Source: Actinocorallia herbida (lineage in GTDB: Bacteria; Actinomycetota; Actinomycetes; Streptosporangiales; Streptosporangiaceae). Taken from it: 64,000 nt of DNA. Position numbers and translations under genes: made by a program. The stretch's first letter is position 1. Every line of letters starts with the position of its first letter. The stretch is taken from positions 3,658,001 through 3,722,000 of the forward strand of contig NZ_RJKE01000001.1 of the NCBI RefSeq assembly GCF_003751225.1. Direction: 5' to 3'. The notes below the pieces were generated by a model, which was given only the letters and a program-made list of their open reading frames with translations, did not search any database and was not told the origin of the DNA. This document shows, one piece after another, positions 7,674 through 16,360 of the stretch.

Positions 7674-9137
7674 TCAGGTGCGGAGTTCCGGCGGCAGGCC
7701 GATCGCGCGGGACTCGAGGAAGCTGTTCAGGCCCTCGGGGCCCAGTTCACGGCCCAGGCCGGACTCCTTGAAGCCGCCGAAGGGGACGTGGGGGTAGGGC
7801 GGGTAGACGCCGTTGAGAGCCACGCCGCCGGTGTGGAGGCGGCGGGCGGTCCGCAAGGCGCGGTGGGGGTCGGCGGACCAGACGGCGCCGGACAGGCCGT
7901 ACGGGGAGTCGTTGGCCATGGCGACGGCTTCGTCTTCGGTGTCGTAAGGAATGAGGCAGACGACGGGGCCGAAGATCTCCTCACGGGCGACGCGCATGGT
8001 GTTGGCGACGTCGGCGAGGACCGTCGGCTCGACGTACCAGCCGCGCGGTAGGTCGGCGGGGCGTCCGCCGCCCGCGGCGATCCGGGCGCCGGCCTCCACG
8101 GCGATCGCGATGTACCGCTCGACCCGGACACGCTGGCGTTCGGCGACGAGCGGGCCGACGACCGTCGCCGGGTCGTGCGGATCGCCGACGGGCACCGCCG
8201 ACGCCGCGGCGGCGGCGGCCTCGACGGCCTCGGCGTACCGGGCGCGGGGGAGCAGGATCCGCGTGTGCGCTCCGCACACCTGGCCCGACAGATGCATCGC
8301 GCCGGAGACGATCGCGGGCACGACCGAGCCCAGGTCGGCGTCGTCGAGCACGACCGCGGCCGACTTGCCGCCGAGTTCCAGCGACACCCGTTTCACCTGC
8401 TCGCCGCACAGGCTCATGATGCGCTTGCCCGCCGCCGTCGACCCGGTGAAGGCCACTTTGTCCGTGCCGGGGTGGCGCACCAGCAGCTCGCCGACGTCCC
8501 TCCCGCCCGGCACCAGGTTGAAGACGCCGTCCGGCACGCCCGCCTCGGCCAGCGCCTCGGCGAGGAGGTAGCCGCTCAGCGGCGCTTCCGGCGGCGGCTT
8601 GAGGACGACGCTGCATCCCGCGGCGAGCGCCGGGGCCGCCTTCCACGCCGCGAGCGTGACGGGCGCGTTCCACGGCACGATGAGCGAGGCGACGCCGACG
8701 GGTTCATGGGTGACCAGCCCCGCCCGGTCCCCGGCGCGCACCTCTCGGTCGAACGGGTGGGTCCGGACGAGGTCGGCGTAGTAGTCGAAGAGCGGCGCGA
8801 CCAACCCGGTCTGCGCCCGCCGCGCCTGGCTCACCGCGCAGCCCATCTCGTCGACGGTGACGCCCGCGATATCCGGTTCCCGCTCGCGCAGGAGGACCGC
8901 GGCCTTCGCCAGGATGTCGGCGCGCTCCTCGGGCGACATGCGCGGCCATGGGCCCGCGTCGAACGCCCCGCGCGCGGCGGCGACCGCGTGCTCCACGTCC
9001 GCGCCGGTGGCGGACGGCACCTCGCCGACCGCTTCCTCGGTGGACGGTGAGACGACGCGGAGCCTGGCGTCGCCCGCCGGCCGGGTCCAGGCGCCGCCGA
9101 TGAAGAACTCTCTCCGGTACATCAGCCGGTCGTCCAC
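7674..9137 (-). CDS. NAD(P)-dependent aldehyde dehydrogenase
   Basis: 487 aa, canonical ALDH superfamily length. Active-site residues are visible: general base Glu254 in SLELGGKS, nucleophile Cys288 in SGQVCG, cofactor motif FTGSTAAGK at 230-238, and the oxyanion Asn in PWNAP at 155-159. GTG start at 9137 with GGGAGGG 6 nt upstream; an internal ATG at codon 6 is less likely. It oxidises an aldehyde to the acid, which could then be taken up by the synthetases or CoA-transferases of this region. Its promoter lies in the divergent region with a motif-A operator (9202-9226); TAGGAT near 9190 on the minus strand is a possible -10. Confidence 0.92.
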   Translation of the reverse strand: MDDRLMYRREFFIGGAWTRPAGDARLRVVSPSTEEAVGEVPSATGADVEHAVAAARGAFDAGPWPRMSPEERADILAKAAVLLREREPDIAGVTVDEMGCAVSQARRAQTGLVAPLFDYYADLVRTHPFDREVRAGDRAGLVTHEPVGVASLIVPWNAPVTLAAWKAAPALAAGCSVVLKPPPEAPLSGYLLAEALAEAGVPDGVFNLVPGGRDVGELLVRHPGTDKVAFTGSTAAGKRIMSLCGEQVKRVSLELGGKSAAVVLDDADLGSVVPAIVSGAMHLSGQVCGAHTRILLPRARYAEAVEAAAAAASAVPVGDPHDPATVVGPLVAERQRVRVERYIAIAVEAGARIAAGGGRPADLPRGWYVEPTVLADVANTMRVAREEIFGPVVCLIPYDTEDEAVAMANDSPYGLSGAVWSADPHRALRTARRLHTGGVALNGVYPPYPHVPFGGFKESGLGRELGPEGLNSFLESRAIGLPPELRT

Positions 9138-9201
9138 GAGGGCCCTCCCGTAATCGGAACCCGGAGCCTAGTCTCCGGAGTGAACGCCCGCTATCCTAAC
9201 C

Positions 9202-9226
9202 TAAGTATGTGAGCATTCACTTGTTA
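9202..9226. promoter_or_regulatory. Regulon operator, site A
   Basis: TATGTGAGCATTCACTT with GTGA/TCAC half-sites, flanked by AAGT and GTTA. It lies between the divergent aldehyde dehydrogenase and D-aminoacylase-like genes and matches the motif found at ten other places in this window. Confidence 0.6.
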
Positions 9227-9315
9227 GCCCGAATGCTCGCCTCGATCGCTCGTCACGGTCCGGCCGCGTCAGTGCGCGGAGCCCGGACCGCCGGTGCCGA
9301 CCTCGCGAGGTGTTC

Positions 9316-10956
9316 ATGGATCTGCTGCTGCGCGGTGCCTCACTCATCGACGGCACGGGCGCCCCCGCGCGCCTCGCCGACGTCGGGGTGGAGGGAGGAC
9401 GCGTCGTCGCCGTGCGCGACCCGGGCGTCCTGAGCCCGGACGACGCCGCCGAGACCGTCGACCTCGGCGGCCTCACGCTCGCCCCCGGCTTCATCGACGT
9501 GCACACGCACTACGACGCCCAGATCCTGTGGGATCCCGACCTGACCCCGTCGAGCTGGCACGGGGTCACCAGCGTCGTCATGGGCAATTGCGGCTTCGGG
9601 GTCGCGCCGACCCGACCGGAGCACCGCGACGTCATCGTGCGCACGCTGGAGAACGTCGAGGGCATGTCGATGGAGGCCCTGGAGGCCGGGATCGACTGGT
9701 GCTTCGAGACCTTCCCCGAGTACCTCACCGCGATCGACGCGCGGCCCAAACGCCTCAACGTCGGCGCGTTCCTCGGGCACACGCCGCTGCGCCTGTTCGT
9801 CACCGGCGGCGAGGAGCGGGCCGCGACGCCCGCGGAACTCGACGCCATGCGCGAGGTCGTCCGCGAGGCGCTGGAGGCGGGCGCCCTCGGGTTCTCCACC
9901 TCGCGCCAGCCCGCCCACCAGGGCGCCTTCGGCCGCCCCGTGCCGAGCCGCTTCGCCGAGACCGACGAGGTCCACGCGCTCGCCGCGGTGCTGGGCGAAC
10001 TCGGCAAGGGCGTCCTTCAGGTGTCGATAGGCCCCGGCCTGTTCGTCGACCAGTTCTCCGACATGGCCACCCGCTACGGCATCCCCGTCACCTGGACCGC
10101 GCTGGTGGCCCGCGCCGACAAACCGGGCGCCGCGCTGCGCACGGTCGAACGGGGCGCGGCCCTGCCCGGCGAGGTCTACCCGCAGATCGCCTGCCGCCCG
10201 ATCGTCATGCAGATCGGCATGGCCGACCCGACGCCGCTCGCGGAGATCGACGAGTGGAAGGACGTCCTCGCCCTTCCCCGCGCCGAGCGGGAGGGCCTCT
10301 ACCGCGACGGGTCGTGGCGCGATCGCGCCCGCGAGAACACCCTCAAGGCGTGGGCGCACCGCTGGCCGAAGACCAGCGTCGAGGAGACGAACGCGCACGC
10401 CGACGCGGTGGGCGTCCCGCTCGACCGGCTCGCCGAGGAGCGCGGCACGACCCCGTTCGACCTGATGCTGGACCTCGCGCTCTCCGACGGCATGGCCACG
10501 CGGTTCCGGATCGTCCTCGACAACGACGGCGACGAGGAGGTCGGCCGACTGCTCGCCGACGACCGGACCCTGCTGGGCCTGTCCGACGCGGGCGCGCACG
10601 CCACCCAGCTCTGCGACGCCTGCTACTCCACCCACCTGCTCGGCCACTGGGTGCGCGAGCGCGGCGCGATCTCGCTGGAGACCGCGGTCTGGCGGCTCAC
10701 CGGCCACCCCCACCGCGCGTTCCGCATCCGCGAGCGCGGTCTGGTCCAGGAGGGGTTCCACGCCGATCTCGTCGCCTTCGACCCCGCGACGATCGGCACC
10801 ACGCCCGTGGAGCGGGTGCACGACCAGCCGGGCGGCACCGACCGCCTCGTCGTGCGCAGCACCGGCGTGGCGCACCTGTGGGTCAACGGCACCGCGGTCC
10901 GCGCAGGGGGAGTCGACCTCCCCGGCGTCGCTCCAGGCCGGCTCCTGCGCTCCTAG
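9316..10956 (+). CDS. Amidohydrolase, N-acyl-D-amino-acid deacylase (D-aminoacylase) family
   Basis: 546 aa from ATG 9316 (CGAGG 5 nt upstream); a GTG two codons earlier is possible. The metal-binding H-x-H is in FIDVHTHYDAQ, followed by GVTSVVMGNCG, and the C-terminal signature LGLSDAGAHATQ carries the conserved Asp. The final domain (RERGLVQEGFHADLVAFDP) is the typical urease-alpha-like composite beta domain. Family members deacylate N-acyl-D-amino acids or hydrolyse cyclic amides; in catabolic clusters like this one the real substrate is usually unknown. A paralogue is encoded at 36719-38425. Co-directional P450 follows after 29 bp. Confidence 0.88.
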   Translation: MDLLLRGASLIDGTGAPARLADVGVEGGRVVAVRDPGVLSPDDAAETVDLGGLTLAPGFIDVHTHYDAQILWDPDLTPSSWHGVTSVVMGNCGFGVAPTRPEHRDVIVRTLENVEGMSMEALEAGIDWCFETFPEYLTAIDARPKRLNVGAFLGHTPLRLFVTGGEERAATPAELDAMREVVREALEAGALGFSTSRQPAHQGAFGRPVPSRFAETDEVHALAAVLGELGKGVLQVSIGPGLFVDQFSDMATRYGIPVTWTALVARADKPGAALRTVERGAALPGEVYPQIACRPIVMQIGMADPTPLAEIDEWKDVLALPRAEREGLYRDGSWRDRARENTLKAWAHRWPKTSVEETNAHADAVGVPLDRLAEERGTTPFDLMLDLALSDGMATRFRIVLDNDGDEEVGRLLADDRTLLGLSDAGAHATQLCDACYSTHLLGHWVRERGAISLETAVWRLTGHPHRAFRIRERGLVQEGFHADLVAFDPATIGTTPVERVHDQPGGTDRLVVRSTGVAHLWVNGTAVRAGGVDLPGVAPGRLLRS

Positions 10957-10985
10957 CCTTACCGCCACCCCGTGAGGAGAGCCTA

Positions 10986-12161
10986 ATGACGGACGTGTAC
11001 TACGACCCCTACGACGTCGAGATCGACGCCGACCCCTATCCGGTCTATCGGAGGCTGCGGGAAGAGGCGCCGCTCTACTACAACGACAAGCACGACTTCT
11101 ACGCCGTCAGCCGGTACGAGGACGTCGAGGCGGGCCTGGGCGACCCGGCGACGTTCATCTCCGGCCGCGGCGCGATCCTCGAGCTCATCAAGGCGAACAT
11201 CGAGTTCCCGCCCGGCGTGATCATCTTCGAGGACCCGCCCCTCCACACCGTCCACCGCAGGCTGCTGTCCGGCATCTTCACCCCGCGCAAGGTGCTCGCG
11301 CTGGAGCCGAAGATCCGCGACTTCTGCGCCCGCAGCATCGACCGGACGGCCGGGACGGGCAGGTTCGACTTCGTCGCGGACCTCGGCGCGCGGATGCCGA
11401 TGCAGACGATCGGCATGCTGCTGGGGATCCCCGAGGCCGACCAGGAGGCCATCCGCGACCAGGTCGACGACTCCCTGCGCACCGAGGAGGGCAAGCCGAT
11501 GGAGCTCGACCTCGATTTCCTCGCGGGCGAGGCGTTCGGCGCCTACATCGACTGGCGGGCGGACCACCCGTCCGACGACATCATGACCGACCTGCTCCAG
11601 GCCGAGTTCGAGGACGAGACGGGCACCCGCCGGAGGCTCACCCGCGAGGAGATCCTCACCTACGTGACGATCGTGGCTGGCGCGGGCAACGAGACCACCA
11701 ACCGGCTCATCGGCTGGGCGGGCAAGGTCCTCGCCGACCATCCGGCCCAGCGCGCCGAACTCGCCGCGAACCACGCGCTCATCCCGAACGCGATCGAGGA
11801 ACTGCTCCGCTTCGAGCCTCCGGCCCACCACATGGCCCGGTACGTCACCCGCGACGTCGAGGTGCACGGCAGGACCGTTCCCGAGGGCAGCGTCATGATG
11901 TTCCTCGTCGCCGCCGCCAACCGCGACGGGAACCGCCACACCGACGGCGACGCCTTCGACATCCACCGCACGGTGGGCCCCCAGCTCACCTTCGGCCGGG
12001 GCACCCACTTCTGCCTCGGCGCCGCCCTGGCCCGCCTCGAGGGCAAGATCGCGCTGGAGGAGATCCTCAAGCGCTACCCCACCTGGGAGATCGAGACCGG
12101 CGCCAAGCTCGCCCCCACCTCCACCGTCCGCGGCTTCGAGTCCCTGCCCGCCCGCGTCTAG
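10986..12161 (+). CDS. Cytochrome P450
   Basis: 391 aa from ATG 10986, with AGGAG 8 nt upstream. Heme-binding loop FGRGTHFCLG with Cys343; I-helix AGAGNETT (Asn-Glu in place of the commoner Asp/Glu-Thr context); K-helix E-x-x-R in EELLRFEPP. Soluble, class I bacterial type, needing a ferredoxin and reductase; two 3Fe-4S ferredoxins are encoded elsewhere in the window (35501-35689 and 48172-48372). It probably hydroxylates a hydrophobic intermediate handled by the amidohydrolase upstream. I cannot assign the CYP family. Confidence 0.93.
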   Translation: MTDVYYDPYDVEIDADPYPVYRRLREEAPLYYNDKHDFYAVSRYEDVEAGLGDPATFISGRGAILELIKANIEFPPGVIIFEDPPLHTVHRRLLSGIFTPRKVLALEPKIRDFCARSIDRTAGTGRFDFVADLGARMPMQTIGMLLGIPEADQEAIRDQVDDSLRTEEGKPMELDLDFLAGEAFGAYIDWRADHPSDDIMTDLLQAEFEDETGTRRRLTREEILTYVTIVAGAGNETTNRLIGWAGKVLADHPAQRAELAANHALIPNAIEELLRFEPPAHHMARYVTRDVEVHGRTVPEGSVMMFLVAAANRDGNRHTDGDAFDIHRTVGPQLTFGRGTHFCLGAALARLEGKIALEEILKRYPTWEIETGAKLAPTSTVRGFESLPARV

Positions 12162-12180
12162 CACCCCGCACGATCGCGCT

Positions 12181-12210
12181 CCCCGCCGTCCCGAGGACCG
12201 GACGGCGGGG
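12181..12210. terminator. Hairpin terminator between convergent P450 and PucR-like genes
   Basis: CCCCGCCGTCC and GGACGGCGGGG form a perfect 11-bp stem around an 8-nt loop. Located between two convergent genes, it can serve both. Confidence 0.6.
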
Positions 12211-12307
12211 ACCGGCTTGCCGCGCGGAGGCGACCCTCGCCGAGGGCACCGCCACCGTAACCTGCCGGTCCGCCCCTTTCAGGGGCCGGCGCGCGGCCGC
12301 CGGGCGG

Positions 12308-13492
12308 TCACGGGCCGGCGGGGGACGGGCCGCCCGGTCCTCCGGCGCGGCCGCGCAGCCAGAGGGCGCGCAGGGCGGTCTCGGTCGCGAAGCGGTTGTC
12401 GGGCTCGGTGAGGTCCTCCCGCAGGATCCCTTCCAGGACCCGCATCCGGTAGCGGACGGTCTGCACGTGCAGGCCGAGGTCGTCGCTCATCCGGGCGGCC
12501 GGGCCGCGGGTGCGCAGCCAGGCCCGGAGGGTGTCGGTGAGCCATGGGCGCCGCCGCTCCTCCACCCCCGTCAGGAAGGCGAGCCGCCGCTGGGCGATCT
12601 GGTCCATCAGCGGGCCGTCCGCCAGCAGCCACGTGCTCACCAGGTGGTCCTCGCACAGGGTCAGCGTGCCGTCGTCGAGGACGCCGTCGGCGACCAGCGC
12701 GAGCACCTGCCTGGCCCAGCGCAGGGAGTCCGCGGCACGCGCGAGCGGCACGGTGAGGCCGACCGCGGCCCGGGAGTCGGCCAGCGCCGACTCCAGCATC
12801 GTTCTGCGCGGCTCCGTCAGCGGGCCGGGCACCAGCAGGTAAGGCTCGGGGTCGTGAAGGTCGAGCAGCAGGTCGGGATCGAGCAACGGGCGCACGACGG
12901 GCGCGCCCGTCGGGAGGGCGACCAGGGTCACCTGGTCCGGGGCCGCCCAGTCGGCGGCCGGGTGGAGCGTTGCAACGGCGGCGCAGTCCGTGTCCGGGCC
13001 GCGCACCAGGTCGCGCAGCAGGAGCCGCCGCGCCGCCTCCCGCTTCTCGTGCTCGGCTCCCTTGACCTGGTCGTAGCCCTCGCGGGACAGCTCGGCCGCG
13101 TCGTCCATGTACCGGAACAGGGAGGCGGCGAGCGCGGACACCGCCGCCGCCGACAGCTCCTGCCCGGACAGCACGTCCCGGATCCGGGACCAGGCGAGCT
13201 GTGCCCCGATCCGGTACGCGGACTGGAGCACCGCCAGCGGGCGCCCCTCCATCGCCTCGAACGCGCCGAGCTTGCGGCAGAGCTCGTTGCGGCGGTCGTG
13301 CGGCTGCGCCGGGTCGGCGAGCCCCGCGACGAAGCCGAGGACGTTGCGCTCCACCCCGGAACGGATCACCTCGTTGTAGGGGCTGCCCTGCGGCCGGTCG
13401 TAGTCGGGGATGGCGGCGCGGACGCTGTCGACGATCTCGCCGACGAGTCCGGGGACGAGCTTGGTCAGGCTCGGGAGAAGCTCGGAGTACAT
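12308..13492 (-). CDS. PucR-like helix-turn-helix regulator with RsbRD-type N-terminus
   Basis: 394 aa. The C-terminal 60 residues carry the PucR/CdaR HTH (LGLHVQTVRYRMRVLEGIL), preceded by the usual TLRAWLRTRGPAARM helix. The N-terminal 160 residues are helical and look like the RsbT co-antagonist RsbRD N-terminal domain (LVGEIVDSVRAAIPDY, then RSGVERNVLGFVAGLAD). A GGDEF-like middle region is degenerate. ATG start at 13492. It has a close paralogue immediately upstream (13599-14801), same strand, about 106 bp apart. Target unknown; no regulatory motif shared with the catabolic genes was seen here. Confidence 0.82.
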   Translation of the reverse strand: MYSELLPSLTKLVPGLVGEIVDSVRAAIPDYDRPQGSPYNEVIRSGVERNVLGFVAGLADPAQPHDRRNELCRKLGAFEAMEGRPLAVLQSAYRIGAQLAWSRIRDVLSGQELSAAAVSALAASLFRYMDDAAELSREGYDQVKGAEHEKREAARRLLLRDLVRGPDTDCAAVATLHPAADWAAPDQVTLVALPTGAPVVRPLLDPDLLLDLHDPEPYLLVPGPLTEPRRTMLESALADSRAAVGLTVPLARAADSLRWARQVLALVADGVLDDGTLTLCEDHLVSTWLLADGPLMDQIAQRRLAFLTGVEERRRPWLTDTLRAWLRTRGPAARMSDDLGLHVQTVRYRMRVLEGILREDLTEPDNRFATETALRALWLRGRAGGPGGPSPAGP

Positions 13493-13598
13493 GCTCTGCG
13501 CGCCAATCGTCCAGGAAAGCCCACTACGTCACTGTGATTCGCGCCACGTTGACGTTAGATGACGGATCCCGTCTCGGCAATGCCCGTGAGGGCGACGG

Positions 13599-14801
13599 TC
13601 AGGAGACCAGCCGCCCGCCCGGGCCGGACGCGGCGCGTCCGCGGTCGCGCAGCCGCAGGGCGCGCAGCGCCGCCTCCAGCCTGAACCGCGCCTCCGGATC
13701 GTCCATCTGGTCGCCGATCCGCTCCCTGATCTGGTGCAGCCGGTAGCGCACCGTCTGTGGGTGGAGGTGCAGCCGCCGCCCCACGTCCGCCGCGGTGCTC
13801 CAGCTCTCCAGCCACACCCGCAGCGTCTCGGTGAGCGCGGCGCCCTTGGCCGCGGGCAGGTTCATGAGTCCGCCCAGTGACCGCGCGACGATCTCGTCCA
13901 GCAGGGCGGGGTCGGCGGTCAGCCAGAGGTCGAGCAGGTGGTCCTCGCTGAGCAGCACGGGCGCTCCGCCGATCACCCCGTTCTCCGCGAGCGCCGACAC
14001 CCGGCGGGCCCACCGCAGCGAGTCCGGTATCTGTTCCAGCGGCACCGTCAGCCCGACCGACAGCGGGATACCGGGCAGGGCCGATTCCAGCGTCGTCCGC
14101 CGGTCGCCGTCGAAGGGGCCGGGGAACAGCAGGCACGGATCGCTGCCGTCGAGATCGAGGAGCACGTCCGCGGTCACCGCGGCGCGCGGCCAGACCGCGC
14201 CGGGCGGCACGGCGACGGGCGTGGCCGCGGCGGGCAGGGGCCAGCCGGCCCGGTCGGCCAGCTCGGCGACACCGCCGGACCGCCCGCCCCCTTCGGCCAG
14301 CCGGTGCAGCAGGCGCCGCCGGAGCTGCGCCCGCTCCTCCTGCGGTTTGGGGTCCGCCTCCAGGTATCCCTGGACGACCGGGCCGATGAGCTCGTCCATG
14401 TACGCCATGTGGTGCTCGGCGAGCTCGGCCAGCACGTCACCGGAGTACCGGTGCCGGGTGCACACCTCGGCGATGCGGTGCCAGGACGTGCGGAAGGCGA
14501 CGCGGAACGCGGTGTGCAGGGAGTCCAGGCTCCGCCCGCCGTCCGACTCCTTGCGGCCGAGTGCTCGGAGCAGCTCGGTGAGCCTGTCCAGGGGAACCGC
14601 CGGATCGGCGACGCGGGCCACGAAGACCGCGAGCGCCTCGTTCACGACGACCGCTATCGCGGGCGGGCTGGGATCGGCGATCGCGTAGTCGGGGACGGAC
14701 GCGTCGATCTCGGCATAGATCTCTTTCGCGAGTCCGGGCAGCCCTGCCCGCAAGGCCTCCGCGAGCTGCGGAGACGGCGGATTCTCGTGCTCTCGCCGCA
14801 C
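13599..14801 (-). CDS. PucR-like helix-turn-helix regulator, paralogue of the next gene
   Basis: 400 aa from GTG 14801, chosen because AAAGGA lies about 6 nt upstream; a GTG at 14843 would add 14 basic residues without a ribosome site. Same architecture as its neighbour: helical N-terminus (LAKEIYAEIDASVPDYAI), middle region with PDSLRWARRVSALAENGV, and C-terminal HTH LHLHPQTVRYRLHQIRERIG. The shared DSLRWAR and QTVRYR segments show that the pair arose by tandem duplication. Probably sensors of different ligands or partners controlling separate genes. Confidence 0.82.
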   Translation of the reverse strand: MRREHENPPSPQLAEALRAGLPGLAKEIYAEIDASVPDYAIADPSPPAIAVVVNEALAVFVARVADPAVPLDRLTELLRALGRKESDGGRSLDSLHTAFRVAFRTSWHRIAEVCTRHRYSGDVLAELAEHHMAYMDELIGPVVQGYLEADPKPQEERAQLRRRLLHRLAEGGGRSGGVAELADRAGWPLPAAATPVAVPPGAVWPRAAVTADVLLDLDGSDPCLLFPGPFDGDRRTTLESALPGIPLSVGLTVPLEQIPDSLRWARRVSALAENGVIGGAPVLLSEDHLLDLWLTADPALLDEIVARSLGGLMNLPAAKGAALTETLRVWLESWSTAADVGRRLHLHPQTVRYRLHQIRERIGDQMDDPEARFRLEAALRALRLRDRGRAASGPGGRLVS

Positions 14802-15232
14802 GCTCCGTCCTTTCTCTCCCGGCCGGGGTCGGCGGCCGTCCACCGATCTCGCCCGGCGGCGCGGTGTTCGCCGCCTGTCGGGGAGAAAGGGATTTCGGTC
14901 TTACCGAAACTGCACTGGAGTCGGCCTGGGGGATGTCTACGTACCCGTTGGAAAGGAGGATAACCGTGCGGTCGATCGGATTCGTCAACTCTTTCTCACG
15001 AATAGGCATCGGGTCCTGGATCGTCACTGGCGATATGAAACGGGAGCGGGTATTACTCATCCGTTGACAGACTTCCAAAGGGTGGTGGTCTGGCATCCGT
15101 CGAGCTCTTGTCGAGTCAGAATCCCGTACCTAAGCTCATCCACGAGTGACCGGTTTACCCCTGATGAGCTGCCAGTTATTCATTCTGTAATTGGTCGCTC
15201 ACCATTCCACCCCGAATGAAAGGCCACCCCCC
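14802..15232. other. Long intergenic region with one candidate small ORF
   Basis: About 430 bp between the PucR-like gene and the secreted-protein gene. It is clearly less GC-rich than its surroundings towards the right (TTATTCATTCTGTAATTGG near 15176). It holds a 33-codon ORF behind a strong ribosome site (listed separately) and presumably promoters for both flanking genes. No other gene is apparent. Confidence 0.5.
14966..15067 (+). CDS. Candidate small peptide ORF (33 aa)
   Basis: GTG 14966 is preceded at ideal distance by GGAAAGGAGG, one of the strongest Shine-Dalgarno sequences in the window. The peptide starts MRSIGFVNSFSRIGIG and ends basic (KRERVLLIR). The open frame continues upstream to 14864 without a better start. 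No family recognised. It may be a real small protein, a leader peptide, or the eroded start of a lost gene. Confidence 0.3.
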   Translation: MRSIGFVNSFSRIGIGSWIVTGDMKRERVLLIR

Positions 15233-15898
15233 ATGCTGCGCAAGATCGCGATCTCCGCCGCCGGCGCGGGCGCCATAGCCCTCCTCGTCAGCAACCCCGC
15301 CATGGCGGTCGGGACCTTCCCCCCGTCGGCGCCGTACGGCATCACCTCGTGGACGGCGACGGGCGCCTCCGCGGTCACCGCCTCCTCCACCAACATCAGC
15401 TTCCAGGACGTCACCGCCGGCATCACGGCCAACTGCACCTCCGGGTCCGCCAGCGGCACCCTGAACGCCTCCGGCGGCCCGACCGACCCGGTCGTCAGCG
15501 GCCTGTCCATCTCGACGAGCGGCTGCGCCAGCACCTCTCCCGCCCTCAGCTTCACCCTGACCCCGAACACGCCCGGCGGCGCGTGGGAGCTCTACGCCAC
15601 CGGTCCGACCTCCGGCGGCGTCACGCCGGGCCAGATCAGGGGCGTCTCCGTCAAGGGGACCGCTCTGGGCGGCCTGTGCGTCGTCCAGGTCGACGGCCCC
15701 GGCGGCGCCAACTCCCAGACCGGTGTGATCAACGGCAGCTACAGCGCCGGCGTCATCACTGCGAGCGGCTCCAGCAACATCACGATCGCCAGCGCGAGCA
15801 TCGGCTGCTTCGGTGCCATCAAGAAGGGTGACGTGGCCACCCTGAGCGGCACCTTCAACGTCACGAGCAGCCCCGTCCCGACCATCAGCGCGGTCTGA
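15233..15898 (+). CDS. Secreted protein of unknown function, four cysteines
   Basis: 221 aa from ATG 15233 (GAAAGG upstream). A clear Sec signal peptide: MLRK, hydrophobic IAISAAGAGAIALLV, then probable cleavage after NPAMA. The mature part is Ser/Thr/Gly-rich, beta-strand-like, and has four cysteines in the contexts ANCTSG, TSGCAST, GGLCVVQ and SIGCFGA, which suggests two disulfides. No catalytic motif. The family is of a kind common in actinomycetes, but I cannot name a function. Monocistronic, with a strong terminator hairpin downstream. Confidence 0.75.
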   Translation: MLRKIAISAAGAGAIALLVSNPAMAVGTFPPSAPYGITSWTATGASAVTASSTNISFQDVTAGITANCTSGSASGTLNASGGPTDPVVSGLSISTSGCASTSPALSFTLTPNTPGGAWELYATGPTSGGVTPGQIRGVSVKGTALGGLCVVQVDGPGGANSQTGVINGSYSAGVITASGSSNITIASASIGCFGAIKKGDVATLSGTFNVTSSPVPTISAV

Positions 15899-15933
15899 TC
15901 GCGCGGTCTGATCCGCCGGATCGACAGTACAAC

Positions 15934-15962
15934 GGCCGCACAGCCGCTCCGGCTGTGCGGCC
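15934..15962 (+). terminator. Terminator hairpin of the secreted-protein gene
   Basis: GGCCGCACAGCC, loop GCTCC, GGCTGTGCGGCC: a perfect 12-bp stem 36 nt after the stop codon. No T-tract, as is usual in high-GC actinobacteria. Confidence 0.7.
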
Positions 15963-16310
15963 TCGCCGCGCGTACCGACTCGGAACAGGCCATCCGCCTT
16001 TTCGCCGGTGCTCACCGTCATGAATGAGGACGGGTTCGAAGGGGTTCGATCGTCGAATTCCACCCAGTCGCGCGAATTGAAGCGGCTGGTCGGATGAGTC
16101 TTTGAACGTGTGCGGTGAATGCGGCTGATCGGGACCGGTGGAAATGGTCGACGTGGATCGGTTCGGGCTTGATCCGGGCCGTGGATGAAGTTTTCGACAG
16201 GGCCGATGCCGCAGGGTCCTTGTGTGCTGGTGCGCTGGTCAGCAGGGCGGGAGGCCACTCGAATTTCGGCAAGGTTACGGCGGTGATCTCTCGGTTTCCC
16301 GGCAGCGCGA

Positions 16311-16341
16311 AAGGCCGGTTCTGGTTTGCAGAACCGGCCTT
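16311..16341 (-). terminator. Terminator hairpin of the amidohydrolase
   Basis: AAGGCCGGTTCTG and CAGAACCGGCCTT form a perfect 13-bp stem with a 5-nt loop, 20 nt past the stop of the minus-strand amidohydrolase. Confidence 0.7.
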
Positions 16342-16360
16342 AGGCCATCGGTGAAGTGCG

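Larger units (their letters stand above)
15899..16360. other. Intergenic region with two hairpins
   Basis: About 460 bp between convergent genes. It contains the two perfect hairpins listed separately and otherwise lower-GC sequence without a credible reading frame; the short open frames across it lack ribosome sites. Confidence 0.5.

Noticed and set aside
9294-12161. 955-aa open frame across the D-aminoacylase and P450 genes
   Set aside because: The first 560 residues are a shadow of the amidohydrolase in another frame; the true P450 starts at ATG 10986 with its own ribosome site.
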